Source: Branchiostoma floridae (Eukaryota; Chordata; Leptocardii; Amphioxiformes; Branchiostomatidae). Taken from it: a stretch of DNA of 48,574 nucleotides. Made by a program: the position numbers and the translations under genes. The DNA lies in contig NC_049988.1 in assembly GCF_000003815.2 (NCBI RefSeq), positions 19,188,324-19,236,897 of the forward strand. Reading direction: 5' to 3'. Positions within the stretch are counted from its first letter, which is position 1. Each line of letters opens with the position of its first letter. The notes beneath the pieces were generated by a model. That model was not told the origin of the DNA and did no database searches. It was given only the letters and a program-made list of their open reading frames with translations. Positions 21,100-33,105 of the stretch are shown one piece after another.

Positions 21100-23453
21100 A
21101 TGGAATCCACAGGTGGGTGATTTATACAATAATCAACCTAAATTATTTTCTTCCCTCAATATACTATAGGCTTATAATGTAAGTATTAGACAAACAGCTT
21201 GATGGAGGGGTTAAAAGAGGTCAGTCAGTGCAAAATTTCCGAGCTCCTTGGACAAATCAACATTCGCTACAGTTAAACTATCTAACGTTAACGTAAGGTT
21301 GGGGCACACGAACATAACACAAGCGATGCCTGCTTTAACTGAAGTGTTTGCATGTTGCTATGTTTTGCAAGCCAGTGTGTTTTCTACCCGTTGTTTTTAC
21401 ATGGCCGGATTCCTAGCTTGGCCATACTTGTTGTTTTCCGAGAGACAGCAAAGGCAAACATATATATTAAACGGCGGCACTCAGAGTTCTGAGTTCTGCT
21501 CATAGAAATAAAAGCTGTATCGAATCGTTCAGTAGGTGTGGACGGTCCTACGTTAAGTGAACCCTTTCGTCTGTTTTGTTTGACCGGTAGACAGCCTTTA
21601 CATACTGAGGTGCAACGAACCTTGTCCAGTTCTGTACCGCGAGAGAACAGACTGTAAGGTTTGACCCACTCACTCCGGAACACTCCCTTCACAGTTCGAT
21701 AGGTGTAATGGGTTCATTGACTTGGCCTCCATATTAACGGCCCACTCCGACGACGTCCCTGACCAAAGCTAGTTGAGTCGAGCGAGGGATTAGTCCTAAA
21801 CGTTTCCTAAAGGCACGGTATCGAAAACCACGTGTGACAAAAGGACTTGAAACTACATATAGCAAACTATTGGAAATCTATGAGTTGTTTATTGAAGAAA
21901 TAATGTTATTGTCCAGCTGAAGTGACGTTTTCCGAGCTGAAGCAGGGTCTGGCTGCAGGAGAGCTACAAGTAATCGACGTGCGGCGGCCGGAGGAACTGC
22001 AAGCGGACGGGAGGATGGTGGGATCCACCAACATTCCATGTGAGGCACATGTACATATATTCAGTTCAGTTCAGTCACCCATCTGGTGACAGTATGAAAT
22101 CCCTCGGTCTCGCATGACTTTTAAATGATCGTGGCCACAGAACAGAACGAGAACTGAAAGAAAGCTATTAATTTAAAAGGAAATTGCATTACAAAGCTAA
22201 GACAAAACTAATTGTGTGTCGGTTAAAACTGCTCAACTTCGATTTATGTGCATTACGATGAACGGATTGGCTTGACATTTGAGGTTTGTAGGGGCGAGAC
22301 TATCTTTACGCATTTCTAACATCCTGTTCAGAGTGTCTGACCCTGATTGTGATCTCTAGATCTACCAGTAGAATTTAATTTCCAAGCAGATCTTGCGNNN
22401 NNNNNNNNNNNNNNNNNNNNNNNNNNNNNNNNNNNNNNNNNNNNNNNNNNNNNNNNNNNNNNNNNNNNNNNNNNNNNNNNNNNNNNNNNNNNNNNNNTCC
22501 TTCCCCAGCTTATGTTACTGTCTTGAACCACCGGCTTGGAGATTAAGTAGAATCGGCAAATATACCAGATCCATATCCAGACGCATATATATGTCGTTTT
22601 TGCTGTGTTACCGTTGTCTACAGTGGACGAGTTAGAACGGGCATTACAGATGACAGAAGAAGAGTTCTGGGATCAGTACGGGATGAAGAAGCTAAGCCTC
22701 AGAAGGAACACACGAACATCGTGCTGACGTGAAAGAAGAAGACCTGATGAAACTATTTACGGACCCTGTTCTTATGTTTGTCTTTCCTGTATACAGTGGA
22801 TGAGTTGGAATCAGCCTTGCAGCTATCAGAGGAGGAGTTCCGGGACCAGTACGGGATAACGAAGCCTCAGAAGGGAGACGGTAACATCGTGCTGACGTGC
22901 AGGTCCGGCAGGAGGACTAAACTGGCGCTGCCGATCGCGCAGAGACTCGGGTACACCAGGTAATGGTCATCAGATACCCCGTTCAGGCCGTAACGAGATA
23001 AAGTTCCGCTGTGATACGGTAACCGTAACAGACCAATAGCCTATAGGGCCCGAAATCAACTCATTGAAAGGTTTCATTAAAAGCTACCCACATACCAAAT
23101 AATAAGACAGACAGACACATCCACCCCATCCCCACCCACATGCATACGCTACCGAAAACAACCTTCTTGCCAAAGGTAAAGATATGCAGTCCCAAAGTCG
23201 TAGAGGGGTTAACCATTTTAACCACTGTGTCAAGCAAGCGCTCGATAGCCGAAGCCCGACCCTCTCATCCCACCACCTTTTACCTCCCCAACCGAAGTCA
23301 GGTACCAATTTTTATACCAGTTCGGCAGTTGCTACGACACTACTTTTTTCTTTTCAATCCCTCTTGAATTCTGACTACTGAACTTGCTTTTTCAGGGCTA
23401 AGATATATGCAGGCGGCATCATAGAGTGGAAGAAAAACCACGGAGTGGACTAG
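21100..23453 (+). CDS. TSTD1: Single-domain rhodanese, TSTD1 type (4 exons, 118 aa)
   Basis: Exons: 21100-21112, 21917-22039, 22797-22959, 23396-23453; 357 nt including TAG. The start exon is tiny (ATG GAA TCC ACA G, donor GTGGGT, phase 1) and gives MESTAEVTFSELKQGL. It is chosen because it is the only nearby ATG with the right phase and a donor. Rhodanese features: VIDVRRPEEL near the N-terminus and the active-site loop TCRSGRR, whose Cys would carry the persulfide. The 118-residue length fits TSTD1-like small sulfurtransferases, which move sulfur from thiosulfate to thiols such as glutathione. There is no signal peptide, so it is probably cytosolic. Exons 2 and 3 have exactly the same length (123 and 163 nt) and phase as those of the rhodanese part of the fusion gene upstream. 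The intron between exons 2 and 3 contains an assembly gap and a broken copy of exon 3. Confidence 0.83.
21640..21790 (-). mobile_element. Truncated SINE-like copy
   Basis: AGACTGTAAGGTTTGACCCA matches the end of the SINE family; the tRNA-like half is missing. It lies in intron 1 of the rhodanese gene. Confidence 0.5.
22398..22497. other. Assembly gap (100 N)
   Basis: Exactly 100 N, the usual placeholder for unknown length, in intron 2 of the rhodanese gene. Confidence 0.99.
22624..22732 (+). pseudogene. Broken duplicate of rhodanese exon 3
   Basis: It repeats the exon at 22797-22959: acceptor CAG, then VDELERALQMTEEEFWDQYG. A 5-base insertion after GATGAAGAAG shifts the frame. In the restored alignment the catalytic Cys codon TGC is TGA. 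The copy ends soon after that, without the CRSGRR loop or a matching donor. The 100-N gap lies about 125 bases upstream. Confidence 0.85.
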
Positions 23454-23546
23454 AGAGAGAACGTTTACCAGACATAACAGTTAAGTTATACATGGACACT
23501 AGAAATAATCCGGCTATGCAACGAAGACAGAGTACGACTACAAGTC

Positions 23547-23552
23547 TTTATT
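23547..23552 (-). terminator. Candidate poly(A) signal of the minus-strand CRTAC1 gene
   Basis: TTTATT on the plus strand reads AATAAA on the minus strand, about 980 bases after the ShK exon stop and only about 95 bases from the stop of the convergent rhodanese gene. No nearer canonical signal was seen, so the 3' UTR is probably about 1 kb. Confidence 0.4.
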
Positions 23553-24311
23553 TAACACAAACATTACAATTTATACACTAAGAACATCTTAAATCGAGCA
23601 TACAATAGCGATGTACAAAATCTGTTATTTTTGTAGATGATATCCAACATATAAAAGTTTGTCATGTTCCAACTCTAGATCGAACAGTTAATATAAAGAG
23701 AACCATGGTAATGTTTTCAACGCATCCAATACTAGTACAATCAAGATATTTCTCGGCGTTAAATTTGACATATGTTAACACAAGAACAAGGCACTAAACA
23801 TTCATAATGCTTAGCTACGACTACAATACAATGGCATATTCCCATCTACCCTCTCATTCTTTCATAGTCAACAGATATGGTCATGCAACTCAACACGCAT
23901 TTGTATACTAATCGCCTAAACTACGAGCTTTTTACCTAAGACGAAACTTTATAATACAAATATTACAAATGCCTTGTCGCCAGACATATGATACGACAAC
24001 AAATTCGTATCTTCTTTTTTCTGAAAAGTATTAGCGTTACTTATTTTGGAAAAGAGTGCTATACTGTCGTCATCGGTTAAACCTTACCATCTCTTTGACT
24101 TACTGTAGATACATAAATACCACATTTTTACAAAGTAGACCCAATCATACAAGGACGAAATAATGGAGCAGTCTCATTGGTTGTCGTCATTGTTACGTCA
24201 CATTGACAATCGTAATGAACAGACTTGTAATTTGCAGAAATATCGTATTGGTCATAAAACTGCAGTGTCCATGCGATGAAGACCTTGATTTGTGACCTAA
24301 CAACGTATTGA

Positions 24312-24512
24312 CCAATAACATCGCTTGAAAGTGACGTAACGAAGTGTGGACCAATAATATCACTCAAATGTGACGTAATAAAAGTGTGGACTGCTAAAAT
24401 GTTTCGAACGTGACGTAACGAAGTGTTGACCAATGAAATCGTTCGAATGTGACGTTCAAAAGTGTGCACCAATAAAATCGCTTGACTGTGACGTAACAAT
24501 CCTCGGACCAAT
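24312..24512 (+). repeat. 39-bp minisatellite alternating CCAAT and TGACGTAA motifs
   Basis: CCAAT starts at 24312, 24351, 24430, 24469 and 24508 (degenerate at about 24390). TGACGT starts at 24332, 24371, 24411, 24450 and 24489. Each CRE/ATF-like site therefore sits about 20 bases after a CCAAT box. A reversed pair (ATTGG at 24176, TTACGTCA at 24193) lies just to the left. The array begins about 20 bases after the stop codon of the minus-strand CRTAC1 gene, in its 3' UTR. Confidence 0.8.
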
Positions 24513-24532
24513 GAGATCGCTCCGCGTCGGTT

Positions 24533-27500
24533 CTAACAGAAGCCGCACGTCCGTCTGCAGTTGGTTCTGAGGTACAGGTTGCCAAGGGAACAGAACGAGA
24601 CGAAATTCCTACAGCCTGAGTAGACGTCAATACACGTGTCGTTACCGCCGCTCACGTCTGGATGGGGGAGAGAAAAAGTTATTGGGTTAGGTACCAAATG
24701 TATAAAAAAAGGGAACTGTAATGAAAAAGTACGTTACAGCCAACTTGCAATTGGGAATCATAGCAATACGAGAAGATATTGAGGAAACAGAACTGGTCTC
24801 ATTATGGAATGAATAGAAGACGTCGATGAAAACTAAAGACCCAAATTTGCTACCTAATACACGATCATTACTCCCTTCTTATCTTTTTCAAAAGTGTTGT
24901 CGTCATACATTTGTGTTGGAGGTTGCTACTGGTCTAACCCAATCCTGGATCTCAAGTTCCATCAAACTAAAGATGAGGTCTCGTGCACTGAGATGAAATT
25001 TTGTGGCAGTTCAGCCTCAATATCAGCTTTGACGTTACAGTGTCCTCAGTTTTTGTGGTTTTGACGTGACAATGTCCTTGTTGACGAAACAGAATAAAAA
25101 AAATGTCGATAAACCGGCTTGTGCCTGAGAAATTCAAGAGTGCTATTTCAAACTTTTCACATTTCTGAACCAGGGTCCGTTTGGGCAGATTTTGGGAACG
25201 AAGACTATAATACAGAAAACACCAAACTACACAAGACGTGAAGAGAATAGTCGTGGGCAGTATTTGTGTATATTTTTACGTATATCTTTTATCTTGCCTC
25301 TCTACAAACAGCCAAACAAACCCCAGTTTGGGAATGTGACATCTTTAGTCTTATACAGGTCTTTACAAACAAACAAACAAACAAACAAACCAAACAAACA
25401 AACCTGTAGTGAACGGAAGGCACGTGGGCAGCTCCCTGTTGCCCTTCCTGCCTCGCCACTTGCCGTCCTTGTCGCACCAGCGCGTTTTCCCGCCCTTCAG
25501 CTGGTAACCCTCGTCACACGAGAACCCCACCAGGTCTAGGAACTGCAACCGCTCTTCCCCGCCTGGGCGATAAAGGGTTAAAAGAGCACAATGTTAATAA
25601 CATTTATGAATGAATGTATGAATGAATGGTTTATTTCATCATTGTTACGTAACTGCTAACCAATCAATATATCGAACTCTGAAATACGTCATCGTCAGGT
25701 GACTACACAGCCAATAACGTACTTTCTGTGGTTCATCCTCGGAGATTCCTTTTAACAAAATGGTGGAGGCTTCACGTGTCTACAACAGCCAATAGCGTAC
25801 CTTCTGCCATCCCATCGGTGTCACGTGACTCTCCCTCCAGTAGGAGGGCTGCGATTCGCTCCCAGCGGCCGTTCGGCACCTCCGGCGGGGCACACGTGAC
25901 GTCGATCCGCACGCACCGCGGCAACTGCATGCCGATCACCTCGATTTCTTCTAGCTGCATGGAGAAAAAAGGTGAAAATTTTGAGTTTGAGTTCATCACC
26001 ACCCAGATATTCGCTTGACAATGTAACGTTATATTGTAGCTAGTCTTCCTTTGGGTCATTAACATAAAAACCTGTTCAAAACAACATGACGTCAAAATAA
26101 CATAAACATTCTATTCATATACAGAAATATCAACAAAAGAGAAATATAACACATTAGTGTACATGAGTTCTCTATGTAGAAAGAATTCTAATAACCTTAC
26201 AGCCTTACAATTTCAAACCATTCCAGGCGTTGTAGATTCTGTACAGAAAACTTTGATTTTTTTCTGACTTTCTGAGACTTAATAGAATACAAAAAGTGAA
26301 CAATTAACGATAACTGGTTGACATACCAAGTACTGAGTATCCAATACCAGATCAGATAAGTACAAGAGACGTGCCTTCAAGTATTAATTTCTCAACCCGA
26401 AACCGTTTTTCCCATAGTTTCACCATCGTGGAGAGGAAATCGTTGCCATTAACTATTGTGCCATTAAGTACTGTGGGAACATTATCATTAGATAGCTCAA
26501 AACATCGAGCTCGAAATGTGCAGAAAAGAATGCTAAGTTATCTATAAATCTATCATTTACATATCACGATGTCTATCAGTACTACTACAGCAGCTATAAG
26601 CAACAGATTGCATACCGTCGGAGACCGTGGCTTTGTTGTGCTTGCTTCCGGCTTCGCGGTTGTGAAGTTCTGCATTCTCTGTGTCGAAGCGCTAGGGGTC
26701 GCTGTTGTTGTTGTCGTTTGCTTCGTTGTCGTTGCAAACGTTGAAGTGGTAAGAATGCTCTGCGCATGCGTAGTGGGCACTGCAACGGTTTGAGTGGAGA
26801 CAATGCCCTCGATTTCCGTTAAGATCTCGCCCTCAGATGACGTCACATTCTCGTTGATGACGTACCATCCCGCCGACAACGTGGTTGGTGCAGGAGCCGT
26901 GACGTTTTCGTTGATGACGTTGCTCTCCGTCGTTCCTGGAGCAACAACCGGGTTGTCCACGCCGCCGTCCACACTTCCGGTCGGGCTGTCTAGCGGAAAC
27001 AGTTCGGGATCGTCCTCCAAGTATCCGTACGGGTATTCCACAACGATCGCCTTGTTGTTATCGGCTGCGGAGAGCGCTTTTCCAGCCTTGCGTCCGTTGG
27101 GCCACGTGACCTCCAGATCGGTGGCAAGGATTCCCGAACCCAGCCCGAAGTGCGCGATCGGCTCCGACTGGGAGAGGTAGCCCGTCCCGGCATCCACCAC
27201 GCGGATCTGGGAGTCACCATTGGAGGTCCTGATGACGACACGGGCTCCACGGGCCGGGGCGCCATGTCTATAGAGGGGAGTAAATACATAATATCAAGTC
27301 GTTTAAACGTCCGTGACAATGGAGGTATAACTGCACAAAAAGCGGGATTCACAAATAGTAATAACTGCCTGGCAATTAAGTTGCTTTGGTTGCTTCAGGC
27401 AATCATGTAGGATTTATCGCTATTGTTAGGGCAACCATTCCAGACGTACCTGTCTGACTTATCTGGGGAATAATCTCGTGAACAGATAAAACGATACCCG

Positions 27501-30500
27501 GAATTATACATGGAGGGCTTATACTCCACAAGAGGTGAGATATACCAATGTATGGCACTTTTCTGGTGCGTTAACAAATATAGCGACTGTCCCCTATCCT
27601 TGTTTTGGGTAGGACTCGGATCCAGTCGGTCTATTTGCCCAGGCACGACGTATACCACACGGTACCACGTCATGAGTTCAAATGTTATATCAAACGTAAT
27701 GGGGTCAGAGGGTTTTGGAACTGGGAAACAAAATGGCGACTGTCGCCTTACCTTGTTTTGGGCAGGACTCGGATCCAGTTGTTCTGTTTGCCCAGCCGCG
27801 GCCTGTGGACGGACAGCACGTCCGGAAGGTCAGGACCGTGAGACAGGACAAGTTCCAGCTGTCCGTCGTGGTCAAGGTCAGCTGTCACGCCACCTGGGGA
27901 GGTCAGAGGTTACGTTATTTCAAAGTCAGGTGTGGTGTAAAGGTATTTTGAAGGCCTATATTGTTTTTAATTTATTATTAGGTGATAAGAAAGGTGTTAC
28001 TGAGGTATGTAACTTCCTTTGATATTATGGTATCTGTTACAATGTAAACAGTTATATCCTAGACATGTTTTGATTTAAAGATGAACAGGTGACGAAGCCC
28101 GTTTATTCCAAGTAATGAACATTTGTAGATGAGATGTTTGTGGGGCAGCATTCTAGTACACTGTGCCACAGTCATGATATGTAATGAATATTCTAATATT
28201 CTATCAACAAACTTCCCTGAAGGAAAGTGGACCCCCTTACACTTGAAGGAAAGCGACCCCCCCCCCCCCCACCCCTTACACCCACCTGTTCCGTATCTTC
28301 CTGCCTCCACGGCGTCTCCTGCGTCCAACTGGTCAAAAACTGGAACCTTCCCGACATCCCTCTGCCGTACTCTACAGAAAAGGAAAAAAGAAAAGAAAAG
28401 AGATGAACGTGCGTCTTTTCTTCTTCTGTTGGTCTTAACAGGACGAGCAGAACGCATACACATGTTTTCCTAATGAACAGCCAACCCTGGCTTAAAACCC
28501 ACCGCGTGTCGTCCCAAACCTTTTATTCGGATTGCTTTCACGACGAAACTGAGAAGAATAGGATTGCTACCTTTTTACTCACACCAAGGTCCATACCATT
28601 CAGCCAGTCATTTTAATCCACTTATCCACCAAATCGGTCATTCGTTTACCTGTACAGTGTGTTTGGTGCTATCCTGCCAGCGATCCAGTTGACCACGTTC
28701 TGGAAGAACACCTCGGTGGTCCCGTCGTTGTCGAAGTCGGCTGCGAACACGGACGTGACCGGAGACGGACGCTGGAAGTTCTTGCCTGCAACGTTCTGTG
28801 GAGGCGCCAGGGGCGCGGTTAGTCTACGAGTCACTCTACACGATGAAATTATGTTTTTTCGTAGATAAAATGAAAATGGGGAAGAACAGTAGCAAAGATC
28901 ATCAGACATCACTAAAAGAAAGTAACTCTAGATAATCTCAAGAGAAAGAAAGAACAAAAGCAAGTACGTTTTTAATATTAGCCAGCTGACGTATTCGATA
29001 CAGACTTCATTTGACCCTTTACCTTCTAAGTCACGTGTCCGAAGGGTCACGTGTGAGACTAGTGGGTCAGGCATTTTGAAGAAGGCTCTACAGAAGTCCT
29101 GGGCTTTAGAGTTTCAAATTTATTTATGTTAGACTTCTTAAGTTCACTCAACTATAACGCGGTTGAAGACTTTGAAGAAGCAAAAGAAGAAGAAAAGCGT
29201 TAAGACCTTGAATATATTTCTGCCGTCCTGTGCCTTGGTCTGGACCCATAGGCGGTGCGGGCCCATCCAGTTCCCGTAGACGATGTCCAGCGTCCCGTCA
29301 GCGTTAAAGTCCGCCAGCGCCACCCCGCGACTCTTTCTGGAATGCCAGTGGTCGTCGTGAAGCCTTGCGTCCAGAATGCCTGAATCGATCAATTCAAATA
29401 AAACCTTTTTAAAGGAAAATAACTAACAAAAGATAACTAGCAACAATTATCTTTTATCTTGTCTACTCGTGAAGCAGTGACATAAATGTACGCCACCTAG
29501 TCGGTCTTTTCGGAACTGCATGGGTGCATTTGTTGGAGACCTTGAAACCAGATTATTACGTCATAAAATGATGTTTGGGTTTCCCTAAGTTATGGTCTTT
29601 GGATTTCTTTATTACTTAAATGGATAATAGCACAAGAAGGTGCAAGTTATGAAATTAGAACCCAATTTGTATAATGATCGATGGTGTGTTTTCAGATGCT
29701 CTTTCCGTAAAAGGCAAACACAAGCAACAAAATATCCAATACAGCAAACATCCTAAACACTGGACGATCCCCAATCAAGACATCTTAAGCTCACCTGAAG
29801 GTTCGGCCACCTCCTCGAAGGTGCCGTCTCCCCTGTTCTTGAGCAGCAGGTTGGGAGACTTGCCGTCTGTGGTGACGAAGATGTCCGACATGCCGTTGTC
29901 GCTAACAATCGGGCCAACAGCTACTCCAAAACCGCCTGTGAGAGAAAAAAGAGCAACAACAATACCATGACTGGTATTTCTTTAACACTTGTACGCATAC
30001 TAGTCACAAAGATTCAAACGTGAAGGAAACTTAAAAAAGTCAACGATTTTGATATATATGATAGATATGCTCAGGAAAGTTTTCGATGTCGATTCAAGGA
30101 AAAATCTTTCCTAATGCTCACTTACGTCTGTCACATTTTTTTCGATACATAGTAAACGTTTACATTTTCGGTTTTTGTCTGTTACAAGACGACCTCAAAT
30201 AAGCTAGCTGCAAGTAATTTCCCGTATCACTTGCAACTAGCCTTCAGACTCTAGACTTGCTACAGTCGTCTTACTGATATGACCAGAAATGACAAAACTT
30301 GAAGACCTACCTGCGAAGAAGTTGACGCCCACCTCCCCAGCTACGTCACTGAGTTTGATCCTCCCAGCCGTGACGTCACTATCGTCCATGTCCATCTCGA
30401 TCATCTTGTGGGAGGCGCCGCTCCACCCGTCTGACGTCACGAAGAACGAGTAACGGCCGGAACCCTGAACAAATGAATAAACAAACGAACAAAGAGATAA

Positions 30501-33048
30501 TGAATAAATCGACAAAGAAACAAAAATATGAGTCATGTTAGACATCAAGTCTCACAGTCGCCTGAGGTCACGAAGAAGGAATACCGGAAATATATCAGTA
30601 ATTAAAACAAAAATTTGAGTTATGTTAGACATCAAGTCTCACAGTCGCCTGAGGTCACGAAAAATGAGTACCGGCCATAGCGCAAGAACCCTAAATAAAT
30701 AAGAAAATACATAAACATACAACTTCATTGATTAATTGATCAATTAATAAACAAACAAAAATATGAGTCATGTTATACATCAAGCCCTACAGCCTTCTGA
30801 CGTCACGACGAAAGACCGGCTAGAACCCTATACAATAAATAAACAAACAAATAAATACACAAAAGAATGAGCATGAGCTATGCTAGTCTTGTGTTATGGT
30901 CGCCTCTCTGGAAATTCTCCACTTTAATAGTATTGGCCTAAACCCTGGAAGAATAGAACATATGAATTTCATCCTTTTGAAATCTTGAAAGAAAGCGGTG
31001 CTTTGACCACAAGGTCCCAGGTTCGAATCCAGGGTGGTCTGTCGATGTTTCGGGACTCGATTCTTAGGTACAGGTGACCTCAATCGCCGTTAGTCCTGTC
31101 TCAGTGCGGGCTACACCTTGAGCACGTTAGAGACCCACCACAAATCTACAGGTTTAGGGCTGCCCCTGTCGTGTTCAGGTCAGTCCAGTCGTTGACGAAC
31201 GGCAATCGCCACGGACCTTTGCACTTCGACAACATGGTGACACCGGGACGAACTGTACTGAACTAAGTAGTTAGCTTTTGGCTGTCACGAATAGTCTAGT
31301 CGGCCTCAAAACAGTTCAATGCTAGAGTTCGGAGATCGCAAACCACCCTCAAATATTGTGCCATTGGCACTGTCATTATAATATAATAATAACTTTATTG
31401 CACAACAATTGTACAAGGTACAAAGAATGGCTTATATGTGACAGGGACGGTTTTCTCTGTCGGTCTTAAATATGGCCGATCCTCAATCGATACGCCCGAA
31501 GATCGTGGATAATTAATGTGACAGGGGTTTTGCAGAAGTAATTAAAGATCAAACAGGAACAATTAGCAAATGTATTCGCCAGTAATATACCCACCGTTCT
31601 GTCGATGCAGGCCACGGATTTCGCGGAGAGAGTTTGGCCGAGACCGAGGTTGTATTCCTCCCTCAGCACGTCCCTGTACCTCCCCTCGTGAAAGTGGAAC
31701 AGTCTGTCGGCCTGCGCCAGGTCGCTATCCTCCACACTGTTGGACTGCGTGTTCACGATGTAGATTTCTTCCCAACTGGAGTAGGGAAAAGTATGTGATA
31801 AAAAAAACAATTAGTGAATAAAAACTACATCTAAGAACGGAACGTTCGGCTGCAGTACCAAGAAAAACTGCTAAGGGCGCCAAAATCTCTTCAATTCGTG
31901 GATAAAGGAAGGCATGCCAAATTCTTGAACAACCCATTCATACCTTCTATTTAACCACACAAATACTATTGACTTGGTAAAAATATGTTCACGATGTAGA
32001 TCTCTTCCCAGCTAGGATAGGGAAAAAATCGTATATTCAACGGCTTGTGGTCAAAATATAAGCATTCATCTTTTTTTACATAATCATTCCCCAAGGCTGA
32101 TCATAAGGAGCAAACAGATATGATACCGTAATTGCATAAAGGGTAAAAATTATATCTTAAGGATGTAACGTTCGTTAGACCACTTCAAGGCAATGAACTA
32201 AGAAGTTGAAAATAATCGTACAAGGAGCTCAAGGCAGTGGTGGACATTTGTTTGAAGGCTGATAATTATTTGTAGACAGGAGGGAAACAGTTGTCATCGA
32301 GAGATTTCCATAGTTTGGCTGTTCGGGGAAAGAAACTGTTGCTGTTGAAGGACTTTGAGATCGGTAATTGAAAAGTATTGTGATTTGAGTTTGAGGAAAA
32401 ACCTAGTGTTGCGCTGAAAGGCTTTCAATGGAGGGACAAGTAGTGCGACACAACTGTTTCAGATATAGACAGATGTACATTTTTGTAAGACAGATTAGAG
32501 TCAGTCTGAACATGTCAGCAACAGCCCCAACCATCTGGTGCAGACTACAGACCCGCCCTGCGGCCAGGATTGTAGCAACAGTTTCAGCCATTCGGGTAAC
32601 CTGGAATCCAGTCTCCTTGTGGTACTGGATACCGTAGTTAGTGTAGGCTGTCTACGGGGCCAGTGCAGCTCTCAGCCGCCGATGTAATAGTTCACACACG
32701 GTAGGATTTTCACGCGGTTAGACTTTGCCCAGTGGGAAAAGTCCTACCGCGTGAAAATCCAACGGGTGTGGCCGATTACCCCGGCGGCTGAGAACTACAC
32801 TGGCCCCGTAGAGAGCCTACACTAGCTACGGTAGGCCGTGCCACAAAGAGACTGGATTCCAGGTTACCATTCGGAACATTCTTCTCTGCACAATTAAGCC
32901 GTGAGGGCGACAGATACGGATCTCAGGAATCCTGGTTATGCTTGTAGCAAGTCGGGGTGAAACCTTCAGTCTTACAAGGTGGTAACCTTCTCAAGGACAC
33001 CAGCTGACGTCTTGCTAAGTTTTCTGACTTCTCTCTCTTGCTCTCTGA

Positions 33049-33105
<57 letters not shown>

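Noticed and set aside
24290-24530. CRISPR-like regular repeats
   Set aside because: Repeat units are contiguous and imperfect, with no unique spacers, in animal DNA; they are a minisatellite.
30987-31035. Second tRNA with GGTTCGAATCC
   Set aside because: Only a B-box/T-arm is visible; no acceptor or anticodon stem closes. It is more likely a tRNA-derived retroposon remnant.
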